The notes below the pieces were generated by a model. That model saw only the letters and a list, made by a program, of their open reading frames with translations, did not search any database and was not told the DNA's origin. The translations under genes were made by a program, and so were the position numbers. A stretch of DNA of 64,000 bases from Hofstenia miamia. Its lineage: Eukaryota > Xenacoelomorpha > Acoela. Location: assembly GCA_004352715.1 (NCBI GenBank), contig SCFE01000096.1, forward strand, positions 1,069,711-1,133,710. The letters run 5' to 3'. Below, piece after piece: positions 1 to 10,439 of the stretch (position 1 is the stretch's first letter; each line of letters starts with the position of its first letter).

Positions 1-310
1 TGCTTAGCCTGTTCAACTCTCTTTTTCCCTTTACTCTCATCCAACTGTAACTTTCGCACTTGTCCTGCAAGCCTCTGCTGTGTAACTTCTAATCCTGTTT
101 CTGCCTTCCTCCATTCTTCCAACATTCTCTTCCTGTAACCCCTCTCATCTGGCCTGCTTCTTCTGTAACACTCCAATGCTGTCCTGTTCTGCTCATCTGT
201 CCATTTGTGCCGTTGTCCATTGGTCTGTGTGGATCCTATACTGCCACTTCTCGAGTCCACACTCCCGATTGTGGAGTCCACCTGACCGGAGATTCTTCGC
301 ACCCTCTGAC
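1..310 (-). mobile_element. 5' fragment of RLE-type LINE (copy 1)
   Basis: Read on the minus strand this matches the 5' part of the element at 29,065-29,300 almost base for base, including the stretch coding for a Myb-like segment (WTDEQNRT...ECYRRS...RGYRKRM). It continues off the left edge. Its 5' end at about 310 abuts a TTA/ATT microsatellite. Seen: identity with the other copies in the window. Known: this protein family precedes the reverse transcriptase and RLE in such LINEs. Only the N-terminal part is present here. Confidence 0.8.
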
Positions 311-311
311 G

Positions 312-341
312 ATTTATTATTATTATTATTATTATTATTAA
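312..341. repeat. (ATT)n microsatellite
   Basis: About ten ATT units directly next to the 5' end of LINE copy 1. The same trinucleotide borders two other copies of this LINE. Confidence 0.95.
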
Positions 342-595
342 AATTTTGACTCCCTTCTTGATAATCCAAATTTTGATAAATTACAAACTTCTAAAATTAT
401 GTTAATTTGGTTTTGTATGTGCCAATTTGATTTTGCTTTTACCATTATGATTTTGTTTTTACCAATTTGGTTTTGGTATGTGTCAATTTGGACTTGAAAA
501 TTTATAGTATATGAAATTGGTATCCATAAAATACTGGCATATTTTCCCGTTTATTTTCTATCACACCTTTGATTTTTTCAGTATTTGTAGCTTCA
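342..595. other. Non-coding; degenerate short tandem repeat
   Basis: Between about 398 and 500 a phrase like CCAATTTGGTTTTGGTATGT recurs three times with drift. No gene seen. Confidence 0.5.
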
Positions 596-1095
596 TTATT
601 TGACACTAACACTAGGATGTGAGATGTGATCCCAAAGCTTGTAGTCATTAATGATAGATTCATTGGAAGATAAAATCACTCCCGCTGTATTATTCTTTAG
701 TGTTTTAAAAGCAAAACCATATGTCTTTGCTGCACTACCACAACAGAAGACCAAGTGCTCATCTTTACCCTGCGAATACAAAACAACACGATCAATTCGA
801 AGTAAATTATTATTTGTGACTTAATATTGTAAGTGTTTAAATTACCTTCAGCTCGACAAACACCTGCCTGGAAAGGTGTTGGTTAGTCAGGAGTGCTTTG
901 ACCAAGCTCCTTCAAGATGTTGGTCATCTTGTGTGATTACCCTGCCAATGTTAGTCCTGTTTTACCAACTAGTTTGGCTTTTGATATTTTCTTTCCCTTA
1001 ATTGGCGTACTTGGCGGGATATATTCTTCTGCACCATTCATATTGCTGCTTTCAATTGATGATTCGCTATCACTACAATTTTGTGTAATGTGCAT
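596..1095 (-). CDS. 3' exons of an unidentified gene or pseudogene
   Basis: Three exon-like pieces join in one frame on the minus strand: 941-1095 (starts at ATG after ..TATAG, ends GG|GTAATC), 846-909 (ends CTGAAG|GTAATT) and 596-769 (after ..TTCGCAG, ends at TAA). Intron lengths would be 31 and 76 nt. Joined protein: an acidic Ser-rich start (DSESSIESSN), a Lys-rich part (IKGKKISKAKLVGK), then QVFVELKGKDEHLVFCCGSA and a tail ending in SVSVK. I do not recognise the family. Coding-like sequence (FDDISYCVLGMCVQNCHPTG) continues upstream to about 1,200 but would need a 22-nt intron or a frameshift, so this may be a decayed copy. The 31-nt intron is the weakest step. Confidence 0.35.
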
Positions 1096-2831
1096 CTATA
1101 CACGATCGAGTTATAACCAGCCTTCCCGTGGGGTGACAGTTTTGGACACACATTCCCAGCACACAATAAGAAATGTCATCAAATCCATACCACAGGAATA
1201 AAAATTATCTCAAAAATCCCTACAGCATTTTCTTTGACAAAACGGTTAAATATTTCGATACTAATTGCTTGTAGAAACTGAGAATTTTATGCATATTTTA
1301 ATATGTATTAATATGCAAAAAATTATAGTGAAATTTTACAATTTAATATCTATCTTTATCATAATAATATTCTGCAGTCATTTTTTAAAGTTTTTGATTT
1401 GATAACATTTAGAATCATTGAGGTTAGCGAGAAAACTTCTTGCCCCACAAAAATCCTTTTAGGCTAAAATTTCACCCCACATCACACGAGGTGTGGTGTT
1501 GGGATCCCACCACCATGGGTAGCCTGGTTATCACCTCTGAAGGATTAATTTTTCGATATTATTGTGTTGCTCGACCAATTTGAGAGGTTTTTGTTGGCTT
1601 TCGTAGAATAAACCTATCTTTTTTGTCCAAAGAATAAATCCCTTTGCAAAACATCAAACTTGTAGTTAAAATTTAGATGGTTTTTTTTATTGCCCTCCGA
1701 TAATCTTAAGCTATTTTTGTTCTTTTCTTTTTCACTGCAGCAAGGTTTACTGAATCAAGATCACATTTTTGGAGTTAACAGTCAATGATATCTTTCTTAG
1801 GGACTAAATTTTTCTTTTCGTTGCGTTTGAAGAAATTAAGCAAATCCAAACATTTTGCTTGTGGTATTCCAAGATCACAATTTGATATTGCCACTTTCTA
1901 AGAATTCCGTGACATTGTAATTGTTGAATTATTTCTCGCAATTGATCAGGAAATTATCCTACCTGCAAAATTGAGACTGTTGTGGTTTCCCATAATGCAT
2001 TCTTTATCAATAAATATGAAATTAAATGTTTGTAATAAGAACAATATGAAAATGTGCAATTCTAAATAAATTTCAGAACTCTATCAAAAATGCTGAGTTG
2101 ATGAATGCATAATTCTGTCCAATCCAAATGTAATTATTGATCAATAAGAGTAAGCTATGTAATCAAGACTGAGAAATGCACTGCAATCATTTAAGATATC
2201 ATGCTATATAAGAATGTGCTTACTGTAAATAATGATAACATTAATTGTCTTAATTGGATGTCAATTGAGAATGTATTTTATATATTGAGCATTGAGGAGA
2301 GAACCTCACAACTCACATTTTAACACTAAGGAATGTTGTCTCGTGTTTTCAACATATTTTCATGCTTCAGCTATGTCTCCATTAGAAAGGACTATTTTAT
2401 TAATTTGGCATTTATCTGAACTTTAAATTTCTGATTAGATAGGGGTTTTTCAGATCTTCAGAAAAAACTCAACATTTTTTAATAATATCTAAAGCTTAGG
2501 AAATAAAGTATCAAGAAAGTCAAAATAACGAAGATATTCCATATAATCTAAGCCTAAGAAATATCAGCTTTAAGAAAGCAAAATATTGCTCCAGTTTCTG
2601 ATAGAACACATGAATAATGACCATTCCCATTCATTACTCCATTATGGTTATTTTTATCCTAAAATTGCATAAAATTCTAGTTTATTTGAAATTTTTTCAA
2701 TTTTTCTAATTTTATACATACTTTAATATACTGAATGTTTTCAAATTATAATCTAATAATTTTTGTGAGTATAACCGCAGGAAAAGGAAGAATTTATAGT
2801 GCTAAGAAATATGTTACCCTCTTTCTAAAAT
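1096..2831. other. Intergenic, no gene recognised
   Basis: AT-rich with no ORF of note. A GC-richer block at 1,470-1,545 carries an imperfect palindrome centred on GGGATCCC with flanking GGTGTT/CACCACC. Confidence 0.5.
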
Positions 2832-3172
2832 GTCTGTGTGCACGCTATCCAATAGGCGCAATGGCTTAGATTCTACTTTTAAGAATTTGATGTTTAAGAT
2901 TATCTGAACCCTTACAGGAAATACTATAAATAACTATCCAACTGCTTCATCTAGTACTTCATTTTATATATTTTGCAATGTAATTCAATTTGTAATTTCT
3001 AACTTTCACTTATTTGTGCATCTTGCATTCTTATCATGCTAAGCAATAATAAACATAATCCATTATCATACCACTGTAAACTGCCTTCTTGATCAAAAAC
3101 ACTAACACAGAATTAGCTCTAAGCTGGTAATTGACATGTAATTATTCATCTCTGCATAGCGTGCACACTGAC
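2832..3172. mobile_element. MITE-like element with ~20-bp terminal inverted repeats
   Basis: The left end GTCTGTGTGCACGCTATCCA (2,832-2,851) is the near-exact reverse complement of the right end at 3,153-3,172 (18 of 20 positions). The 341-bp interior is AT-rich and non-coding. This is the layout of a small non-autonomous DNA transposon. The superfamily is not identified. Confidence 0.55.
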
Positions 3173-3332
3173 TTTTTTGACAGAAAATTATTTATTTCTA
3201 AGCCTAATATATTTTTCGTTTTCTTTGGTTTCATTGTTTGTATTGTATTTCAATGAAACGTTATTGCAATATTTTTGAAAAATATATTTATCACAATCTT
3301 TAACAAATATGAACATGGTCTGTTAGATTAAG

Positions 3333-4291
3333 TTATATGAGCTGCTTGGTGTTTGACGCTGGTCCACATGCGGATAGGGTTTGGCAAATCCACTGCGCGT
3401 TTATTTTCTTAACGAGAGAAGTGTAAAGCTTGGGAAAATCTGCACTCAAAAGTAACTTACAAAATGATTGATAATCTGAAGGGAGAAATCTGCAATCTAG
3501 CTCCAATTCATTTTCAAAGAAATCCTAAATGAAATTTGTAATCATTTAAAAGCGTGAGGAATCAACGGATTCAATAGTTGTGCCACGTACTCCTTCAAAA
3601 TACACAAAACTCAGTAACTTTATTTATTATATTCAAAAAAAAATATTTAAAATTCGAAACATTGCTACCTTAATTTCCAAAAAATGCTACTCACACTCAT
3701 ATTTTTTGTATAGATTATATAAACATATAACTACAAGGAACTGAATTATCTAGTAGAAAATATATTTCACACATTTATTATTATAATACATTTGGAATAC
3801 ATTAAGTTCAATTATAAATTATGCTGTTCATTAATTTTAGAACAGCAAAAATTTAAATTTTATTTTAGATTTTTAAACAGTTTTATATGTGTGTTAATTG
3901 ATTCAATGATATTTTTTAAGTAACTTAAATCTATTATTAATGAAACATGCAAGTTGTTAATAAAATACAATGTAGTACTAAATCTATGCAAAAAATGTTC
4001 ACTTCAAAGATTTTTCCTAGTAAAAGTAGTAATGAGTTGTAGAAAGGGTTTAATGCTTGAAATATATAAACTATTTTCATAATATATTCTATGACCTATA
4101 AAAATAGGCTCATGAATTTGTGGAAATATAATTATCTTCCTTACCTCAACTTTGGTGTTGTTTAGAACGCTGACAAGATCTGCTACAATAGTTTTGCAAT
4201 CTTTACATATTTGTGGACTTTGAGAATCAGCCCTTGATATGAAGTGAAGCACAAAAATGATAGAAACAACTAAAAAACTTGCACTTCGCAT
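3333..4291 (-). CDS. Saposin-like secreted protein SAP1
   Basis: Two exons on the minus strand: 4145-4291 (ATG, ends GAG|GTAAGG) and 3333-3524 (after ..ATTTAG, ends TAA), with a 620-bp phase-0 intron. Product 112 aa. Residues 1-22 are a signal peptide (hydrophobic core LVVSIIFVLHF). A single saposin-B domain follows with six Cys at 29, 32, 60, 71, 96 and 102, the pattern that forms three disulfides in this family. The intron lies 17 residues after the second Cys, as in SAP2-4. Saposin-like proteins bind or permeabilise membranes and act in lysosomes, gut lumen or defence; which applies here cannot be read from sequence. It has an unusual 10-residue polar tail (GPASNTKQLI). Only a weak TATA-like TAATATT occurs upstream (about 4,325-4,331). 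Confidence 0.88.
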
Positions 4292-5159
4292 TTTCCTGTC
4301 TCTATCGAATGTTACACTTCCTGAAATATTAGTTGCTGTGCAAACAATTTCAGAAAGTCAAATACTTGCTAATTCCTGAAATATTTTATTACAAATACTA
4401 AGCAAACATTGAAAACACGGTTTTGTTTCATAAAGGCAAATATTGGAAAATCCAAGAGATTCTAATTAAACTATTCTATTTAAGCAAAAATTGAATTTGA
4501 GTTTCAATATTGAATTTTAAATATTTTTGGAATTCAACTAAATTTATTGGGTTAAATTTTTAATATTTTTCCATTACTCTTTAAATTACTCATTTCTCTG
4601 TTTATTCTCACGGACTTATTCTAGCTGAGGATAAGGAACTGGAGTGGCTGGGAGAGCTGGAGCCGCCCCTCCCATATTTGTCCGAGGTGGCATCAAATTT
4701 TTCTAATTCTAAGAAATTTAAACTTTGTATTGGAAGGAGCTCAGTTCAACCTCTCCAATAATAATATTGTTTTTTAACTCTTGAATCTATTACGAGTATT
4801 GGCTTCGAAATTGTACATGTTAATTTTAGGATGCCCTATGATGTGATGAAATAAAAATATACAAAGTGTTTGCTAAATAAATTTTGAAATATAAAGAAAG
4901 ATAAGCTAAGGTGCTTTCAGAGTAGCAGTCGGGCATCTCTTCATACTTAACTGTTATTGAAAGTGCGTTTATACGGACATATTTTTAGTGTATGGTTTTC
5001 GATGCATCTATCTCTATCGATATCTAGGAGCGGTGACACCATTTGTTTTAAGACAATGTTATTTTATTATTGGGGAGGGGCTAGCGCATCTACGTCCACG
5101 GTCAATTTCTAAATGTAATTACTGATTTATAATATTGAAATTGAATAACGAATTTTAAC
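4292..5159. other. Upstream region of SAP1; no gene
   Basis: A GCCCCTCCC block near 4,671 and a GGGGAGGGGC block near 5,076 face each other and may be the ends of a degraded MITE. Otherwise AT-rich with nothing recognised. Confidence 0.4.
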
Positions 5160-5574
5160 ATTTTAACTTGGTCGGAATGTTAAAAGAAAGAATAAAATTT
5201 TGAACACCAAATTAAAATTCACTGAAATTGTCCAATATTATCATCCTTTGCAACAAAGAATATCTTCAACAACAAAGATCCCAAAGAAATTAATTTCTTC
5301 TGTAATTTACCAGCATAATTGTGATGATTTCAATAATTTATACATCGGGAAAACTTAGAGAAGTCTGGGAACAAGGATGAAAGAGCACTTAAGAGGACAT
5401 TTAAATTCTGAAATTTACTTTCATCACCATGAAATCATGGAAGAAAATTTTCAGGTATTACTAAGATCTAAGCATCATAAAAGTGGTGAACAATTTTTAT
5501 TAAAGCTGCAAACAAAAAATTACTTAATATGCAACGCAAGATAGCATCAATAATTCTAGATCTATAGTGTATGC
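5160..5574 (+). pseudogene. Penelope-like element copy 1, GIY-YIG part (interrupted)
   Basis: Conceptual translation gives the PLE endonuclease core: C-D-D-F-N-N-L-YIGKT, a stop codon, then RMKEHLRGHLNSEIY and a His-rich stretch with EIMEEN. It is closest to the PLE at 12.8-13.7 kb, matching over the same span. PLEs encode a reverse transcriptase fused to a GIY-YIG endonuclease that nicks the target. Here the reverse transcriptase is missing and an in-frame TAG breaks the endonuclease. The 3' end of this copy resumes at 9,847 after the gypsy insertion. Confidence 0.8.
5571..5574. repeat. Target site duplication ATGC (left)
   Basis: ATGC before the 5' LTR is repeated at 9,843-9,846 after the 3' LTR. 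Removing the LTR element and one ATGC restores sequence collinear with the PLE copy at 12.8-12.9 kb. Confidence 0.65.
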
Positions 5575-6296
5575 TGTGGTAGTATTATAGTACCACCCGG
5601 AATTAACCTGTTCCTGTCACGGACTATTTACCATACATGTATGTTTAACTTTGTAACAAGCCCATTCAATGTATATATATATATANNNNNNNNNNNNNNN
5701 NNNNNNNNNNNNNNNNNNNNNNNNNNNNNNNNNNNNNNNNNNNNNNNNNNNNNNNNNNNNNNNNNNNNNNNNNNNNNNNNNNNNNNNNNNNNNNNNNNNN
5801 NNNNNNNNNNNNNNNNNNNNNNNNNNNNNNNNNNNNNNNNNNNNNNNNNNNNNNNNNNNNNNNNNNNNNNNNNNNNNNNNNNNNNNNNNNNNNNNNNNNN
5901 NNNNNNNNNNNNNNNNNNNNNNNNNNNNNNNNNNNNNNNNNNNNNNNNNNNNNNNNNNNNNNNNNNNNNNNNNNNNNNNNNNNNNNNNNNNNNNNNNNNN
6001 NNNNNNNNNNNNNNNNNNNNNNNNNNNNNNNNNNNNNNNNNNNNNNNNNNNNNNNNNNNNNNNNNNNNNNNNNNNNNNNNNNNNNNNNNNNNNNNNNNNN
6101 NNNNNNNNNNNNNNNNNNNNNNNNNNNNNNNNNNNNNNNNNNNNNNNNNNNNNNNNNNNNNNNNNNNNNNNNNNNNNNNNNNNNNNNNNNNNNNNNNNNN
6201 NNNNNNNNNNNNNNNNNNNNNNNNNNNNNNNNNNNNNNNNNNNNNNNNNNNNNNNNNNNNNNNNNNNNNNNNNNNNNNNNNNNNNNNNNNNNNNNN

Positions 6297-6339
<43 letters not shown>

Positions 6340-6386
6340 TAATGTGATTTTAATAAACGATTTTACTCGTACTGCTTAACCTTATA
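5575..6386 (+). repeat. 5' LTR (contains N gap)
   Basis: Starts TGTGGTAG. Shared with the 3' LTR are the segment AATTAACCTGTT..TGTCACGG, the phrase ACAAGCCCATT, a (TA)n tract, and the end ACTAATGTGATTTTAATAAA to CCTTATA. The AATAAA in that end could serve as the poly(A) signal. Positions 5,686-6,296 are unsequenced. Confidence 0.8.
5686..6296. other. Assembly gap (611 N) in (TA)n
   Basis: Run of N bordered on both sides by TATATA. Any reading frame across it is meaningless. Confidence 0.98.
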
Positions 6387-6388
6387 AC

Positions 6389-7683
6389 ATGGTGACAGCT
6401 TTTGAGTCATTAAAACCTCAGCCACTGGAAGTAGATTACATTAATATTTCACACGAATGGACTCCCTGGAAAACGTATTTTGAATTATTTCTTTAAGCAA
6501 CCGAGCTTGACAAAAAATCAGGATAGCGTTAGAATCTGCGCTTCTACAGAGAACCATTGGTCAAAATGCTTTGGAAATTTTCGATAATCTCACTTGGGAA
6601 GATTGCGAGAATAACTCAAAGTTCTCAGTTGTTATCAAAAAATACGATTCATATTTTAGTAAAAAAACCTTATAAAATTTTGAAAGATATAAGTTCTTCA
6701 GTTAAAAAAGAGACGGATTAAAGATTGATACATTTGGTAATTTATTACGGACACTTTCGCGACATTGTAACTTTCCAGAACTAACAGACAGCCTAATACG
6801 AGATCAACTTGTCGTCACGATGACAGAAGATGAACTACAAGAAGGTTTGCTAAGGGAGCAAAACCTTACCTTAAGCAGAGCAATAGCAATCTGTAAATGC
6901 TTTGAAGAGTCACAAGAGCAAATCAAATCACTGAAGAATTGCGAAGCACCTCCTAAACCCGGAGTGCAAAAAAGAAGTGGACCTTATCGTAAATATTCGC
7001 CAACCTTCAAACACTCATTCAACAATAAGAACAGCAGCATAGATTGTCGGGAATGTGGACATGGACATCAACGTAGAAATTGTCCAGCATACGGAAAAGG
7101 ATGTAAAAACTGTAGTGGTCCAAATCACTTCTCAACAATGTGCAGAATACATCTACAAAGGCAACACAAAATTGGTACTGTCAATGAAGCATACTTTTCT
7201 AGTAATAAAGAAAACAATGAAGAATATTGTTGTGATTCGTTTACAAAAAGTGAATGGAGGAAAATTAATTCAATTGAAACCATAGCTTTGACTGTCAAGC
7301 GAAAAATCAAAATGAAGGTCGACTCAGGGACCCAGTGTAATGTTCTTTCTCTTCAAGATTTCAAGTCGTTTGGGCTTCCTAATCAACTGATAAAACCGTC
7401 CAAAGTCAGATTAACTGGTTATGGAGGCAACAGGGTACTAGTAAAAGCAGTCTGTTCTTTGCCCATAATCTTGAGGAGTAAAAGTAGAAGGTCGAATGCT
7501 GATTTCGTTATATGCTCAGAAGATGCTACCCCAATTTTAGGATTGAAAACTTGCTTAGTAAATTTTAAGAAAGACTCTCTTGTTGATTCTATATTGAGGA
7601 ATGCATCTACCAAACCTCAGTTTTTTCGGGTAGTTCCGGAAGGATATAACGCTATGCTCTTCAATACTGCCCTCCGGACCTAA
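6389..7683 (+). pseudogene. gag-protease region of the gypsy element
   Basis: Gag appears to start at ATG 6,389 but hits a stop after about 35 codons; matter in other frames follows until an open frame at 6,820-7,683 (287 codons). In that frame residues about 76-107 hold two zinc knuckles: CRECGHGHQRRNC, then CKNCSGPNHFSTMC. The aspartic protease follows with the active-site triad as VDSGTQCNV (about residues 167-175). Gag packages RNA and the protease matures the polyprotein. The ATG at 6,820 is not the natural start but the first Met of the surviving frame. Confidence 0.85.
6390..6400 (+). promoter_or_regulatory. Candidate primer binding site of the gypsy element
   Basis: TGGTGACAGCT begins three bases after the 5' LTR. 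A TGG start fits pairing with the CCA end of a tRNA; TGGTGAC resembles sites complementary to tRNA-Trp but the match is short. The ATG of gag overlaps it. Confidence 0.4.
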
Positions 7684-7740
7684 ATTGAACGACAACTCAC
7701 CACATGCCATAATAAACCACTACTCTGATGTTTTTAGAGG

Positions 7741-8854
7741 ATTAGGACACTACAAATAAAATAAGATATAAAGTTAAAACCCAATGCAATACCCGTCATA
7801 CATCTTCCTAGAAGAGTTCCATTTACAATCTTAAATAAATTGAGAGATAAGTTGAGCGAATTGGAAGCAAATAATGTTATTACAAACGTAGAAGATAGTG
7901 CAAATTGGGTTAACAGTCTCGTGATTGCGCATTGCAACTAATGAAGAAATGGACCATGATGCTATATTTAGAAACGTTTTTGAAAAAGCACGAGAACATA
8001 ACATAAAGTTTAATATTGATAAATTTCAATACAGAAAACGTCGGTAGAGTACATGGGCTTTATTGTAGATCGACATGGATTTGACCCCGATCACGAAAAG
8101 ACAATGACAATTGCCAACTACCCTGCACCAAGTGACAAGAAGGAACTTCAGAGATTATTAGGAATAACAAATTTCTTTTGCTCATTTATTCCACAAATGT
8201 GAAAAATCACAGCTCTTCTACGCTCGCTGAATAGAGTAGATATTCAATGGCAATGGAACCCCGAACATACAACCGCGTTTGAAACAATTAAAGAAATTCT
8301 GGCTTCAAAACTTGTTCTGAAACATTTTGATCACAACTCAAGATCGACATTACAAGTTGATTATTCAGGATATTCACTTGGCACTGCTTTATTACAAGAA
8401 GGAAGACGTTGAGCTTATGCTGGCAGATCACTAACCCCTACTGAACAAAACTATTCACAAATCGAAAAAGAGCTCCTTGCTGTTGTCTATGGATGTACAA
8501 AATTTCACGAATACATTTATGGAACATGCTTATAGTACATTCTGATCACAAACCACTAGAAGTCATCCACAAAAAACAAATTCGCGATACTCCACCTCGA
8601 GTTCAAAGGCTGTTTCTGGCCTTAACAAATACACAGGGGCATCAGTTACATATCATCCAGGGAAACGAATGGTTCTAGCAGACGCATTGTCACGAGTTAA
8701 ATATCAAGGAAGCTCAGATAGTGATCGCAAATTAGAGAATGAACGATCATTCGCCATCCATCAGGTCTTAAAACGTAGTCTTAACCCGATTGAAACAATA
8801 ATAAAGACGAGACTAGCAGAAAGCATAAAAACGACGCTCAACTGTCCAGGGTGA
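7741..8854 (+). pseudogene. pol: reverse transcriptase (deleted) and RNase H
   Basis: The frame from about 7,770 reads the N-terminal palm (LKPNAIPVIHLPRRVPF, then NWVNSLVIAHCN), then stops. About 7,940 the sequence jumps to the far side of the palm (KFNIDKFQYRK, EYMGFIVDRHG), so the YxDD catalytic block is missing. The RNase H part follows (LASKLVL, LQVDYSGYSLGTALLQ, LTPTEQNYSQIEKELL, SDHKPLE, LADALSRV) with further stops and shifts. Loss of the palm alone removes polymerase activity. Confidence 0.85.
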
Positions 8855-9065
8855 TGTCATTTATTCAAAATGGTTTTGCCCAAAAAGTTACCACTGAAGA
8901 ATCAGGATTTAAGTCTATTTTGGAAATTAGGATATGAACTATCGATAGTTGATGGAATCATTTTAAAGAGCTACAGAATAATCATGTCCTCTTCCATGAA
9001 ATACACACTTCTTGAACTCATTCATGCTGCACACGAAGGAATTGAGAAGAATATTCTTCTGGCAC

Positions 9066-9500
9066 AAGATGAAAATTGCGTTTAATGTTGCTGAATACAA
9101 TCGATCAAATTATTTAATAATAATAGACGACTACTCCCGCTTTATAGTTTGTAAGCAATTTAAAAATAAAACGGCTTTAGATCTCATCAAAAGCCTTAAA
9201 GAAGTTTGTTCATATTTTGGAATACCGAAAGAAATAATCGCTAACAACAATCCATACAACTCATTAAAATGAAAGAATTTGCAAAGAGCTATTATTTTAA
9301 GCTTGCAACGTCTAGTCCTTTATATCCAAGATCCAATGGATTAGCAGAAAAAGCAGTTCACATATTCAAGAAAATCATAAAAATCATACAATGGAATACT
9401 GTTGTATAACAATATTCCAAAATCGTATTTAAGGGCCTCACCTGAACAGCTTCTTCAAAGTGGAAGTCTAAGAACAATGATGCCAACAGTAGTTAAAAAT
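9066..9500 (+). pseudogene. Integrase remnant of the gypsy element
   Basis: Core readable as IIIDDYSRFIVCKQFKNKTA (first catalytic Asp), a later site read as IANNNPYNS where the family has D-N-G-P, and a shifted frame with SPLYPRSNGLAEKAV (catalytic Glu). The second catalytic Asp is replaced by Asn. The N-terminal zinc-binding part is mostly absent. Several stops follow. Confidence 0.75.
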
Positions 9501-9514
9501 CTACTACCTAACTT

Positions 9515-9578
9515 AACCACCCAAAATTAACCTGTTAATGTCACGGACTATTTGTTTACCTTTGCAACAAGCCCATTT

Positions 9579-9613
<35 letters not shown>

Positions 9614-9842
9614 NNNNNNNNNNNNNNNNNNNNNNNNNNNNNNNNNNNNNNNNNNNNNNNNNNNNNNNNNNNNNNNNNNNNNNNNNNNNNNNNNNNNNNN
9701 NNNNNNNNNNNNNNNNNNNNNNNNNNNNNNNNNNNNNNNNNNNNNNNNNNNNNNNNNNNNNNNNNNNNNNNNNNTATATATATATATAAATGTACTAATG
9801 TGATTTTAATAAACGATTTTATTCGTACTGTTTAACCTTATA
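9515..9842 (+). repeat. 3' LTR (contains N gap 9614-9774)
   Basis: Same landmarks as the 5' LTR in the same order, ending TTTAACCTTATA. Its first ~15 bases do not align with the 5' LTR start, so the left edge is approximate. Confidence 0.8.
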
Positions 9843-9846
9843 ATGC

Positions 9847-10011
9847 AATATGTTTATAATTTTCTTTAGTGTAGTTGATTGTAAAATATTCATTTACCGC
9901 ATTTGTCATATCGACGATGATTTCTAATAATCGAAACCGGTCTAAATTTTTGATTGTGTTACATGTTTCAAATATTTCGAAGCTCAGTATACTTACATTT
10001 AAATAAAATAA

Positions 10012-10015
<4 letters not shown>
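9847..10015 (+). mobile_element. 3' end of PLE copy 1, beyond the gypsy insertion
   Basis: Aligns with the minus-strand sequence of 12,760-12,870 (TTTATAATTT, then ATTTACCGCATTTGTC, the hammerhead-like core and GGTCTAA), so it completes the copy that begins at 5,160. It ends at a (TA)n tract. Confidence 0.7.
9911..9942 (+). ncRNA. Degenerate hammerhead-ribozyme-like motif (PLE copy 1)
   Basis: Layout: core TCGACGA (family core CTGANGA, two mismatches), a stem II whose inner bases GATT/AATC pair, GAAA, a palindromic stem III CCGG, then TC as the cleavage dinucleotide. Probably inactive because of the core changes. Confidence 0.45.

Positions 10016-10046
<31 letters not shown>
10016..10046. 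repeat. (TA)n between PLE copies 1 and 2
   Basis: Pure TA dinucleotides directly between two PLE remnants. Confidence 0.9.
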
Positions 10047-10047
<1 letters not shown>

Positions 10048-10048
<1 letters not shown>

Positions 10049-10430
10049 TGCGATTGTGATGAATGTTCAAGTTCATACATTGGTGGACTAGAAGGCATTT
10101 AGAAACTCGGGAAAGGAGCATATAAGAGGGTATCTACAATCCGAAATATATATGCATGGATGTGAGCCTAAGCGGAAAAATTTAACATACTAATAAAACG
10201 TGGTGAAACTAAAATCGCAGAAGTAATATGCATAAAATCAACTGAGAAGACATTACCAAATAAACAAAAATATCAATCAAAATTAAATATATTTTCAACA
10301 GATGAATCACTATATGAAAAAATTCGGGAACATTTCTCCAAATGCTACAAAATGACAGCAATGCTTGTCGAAACATGTCGCAATAAGAAATTACTTAAAA
10401 ATGTTCAAGGTCTTAAGATTATAACCACTA
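10048..10430 (+). pseudogene. Penelope-like element copy 2 (GIY-YIG remnant)
   Basis: Translation begins CDCDECSSSYIGG, the paired Cys and YIG of the PLE endonuclease, then breaks by a one-base loss and a stop. Later a frame reads RGETKIAEVICIKSTEKTLPNK, matching the catalytic-Glu region (TKIGEALYLKK) of the copy at 51 kb. It is flanked by (TA)n on both sides and has no reverse transcriptase. Confidence 0.75.
10345..10379 (+). ncRNA. Degenerate hammerhead-like motif (PLE copy 2)
   Basis: The core is eroded (CTACAAA where CTGANGA is expected). A six-pair stem II remains (GACAGC with GC-U-UGUC, one bulge), followed by GAAA, palindromic stem III CATG and TC. Read only in the light of the better copies. 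Confidence 0.35.
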
Positions 10431-10439
10431 TGTATATAT

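Larger units (their letters stand above)
5575..9842 (+). mobile_element. Ty3/gypsy LTR retrotransposon (decayed), nested in a PLE
   Basis: Two LTRs (5575-6386 and about 9515-9842) flank remnants of gag, protease, reverse transcriptase, RNase H and integrase in Ty3/gypsy order (integrase last). The Gag knuckle pair ending NHF..MC and the RNase H phrase SLTPTEQNYSQIEKELLAVV are typical of the Mag / K02A2.6-like gypsy lineage (from memory of the family; not searched). Stops, frameshifts and a reverse-transcriptase deletion make it dead. ATGC is duplicated at both ends. Confidence 0.85.

Noticed and set aside
917-1201. 94-codon plus-strand frame with a hydrophobic start
   Set aside because: It lies antisense to a better exon chain on the minus strand with matching splice phases.
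5628-6379. Long frames of X flanked by YIYIY
   Set aside because: They are N runs and TA dinucleotides translated; the same holds at 9.5-9.8, 14.2-14.6, 18.6-18.9 and 39.6-40.7 kb.
9838-10098. 86-codon minus-strand frame over PLE ends
   Set aside because: Antisense to PLE copies and built partly of TA repeat.
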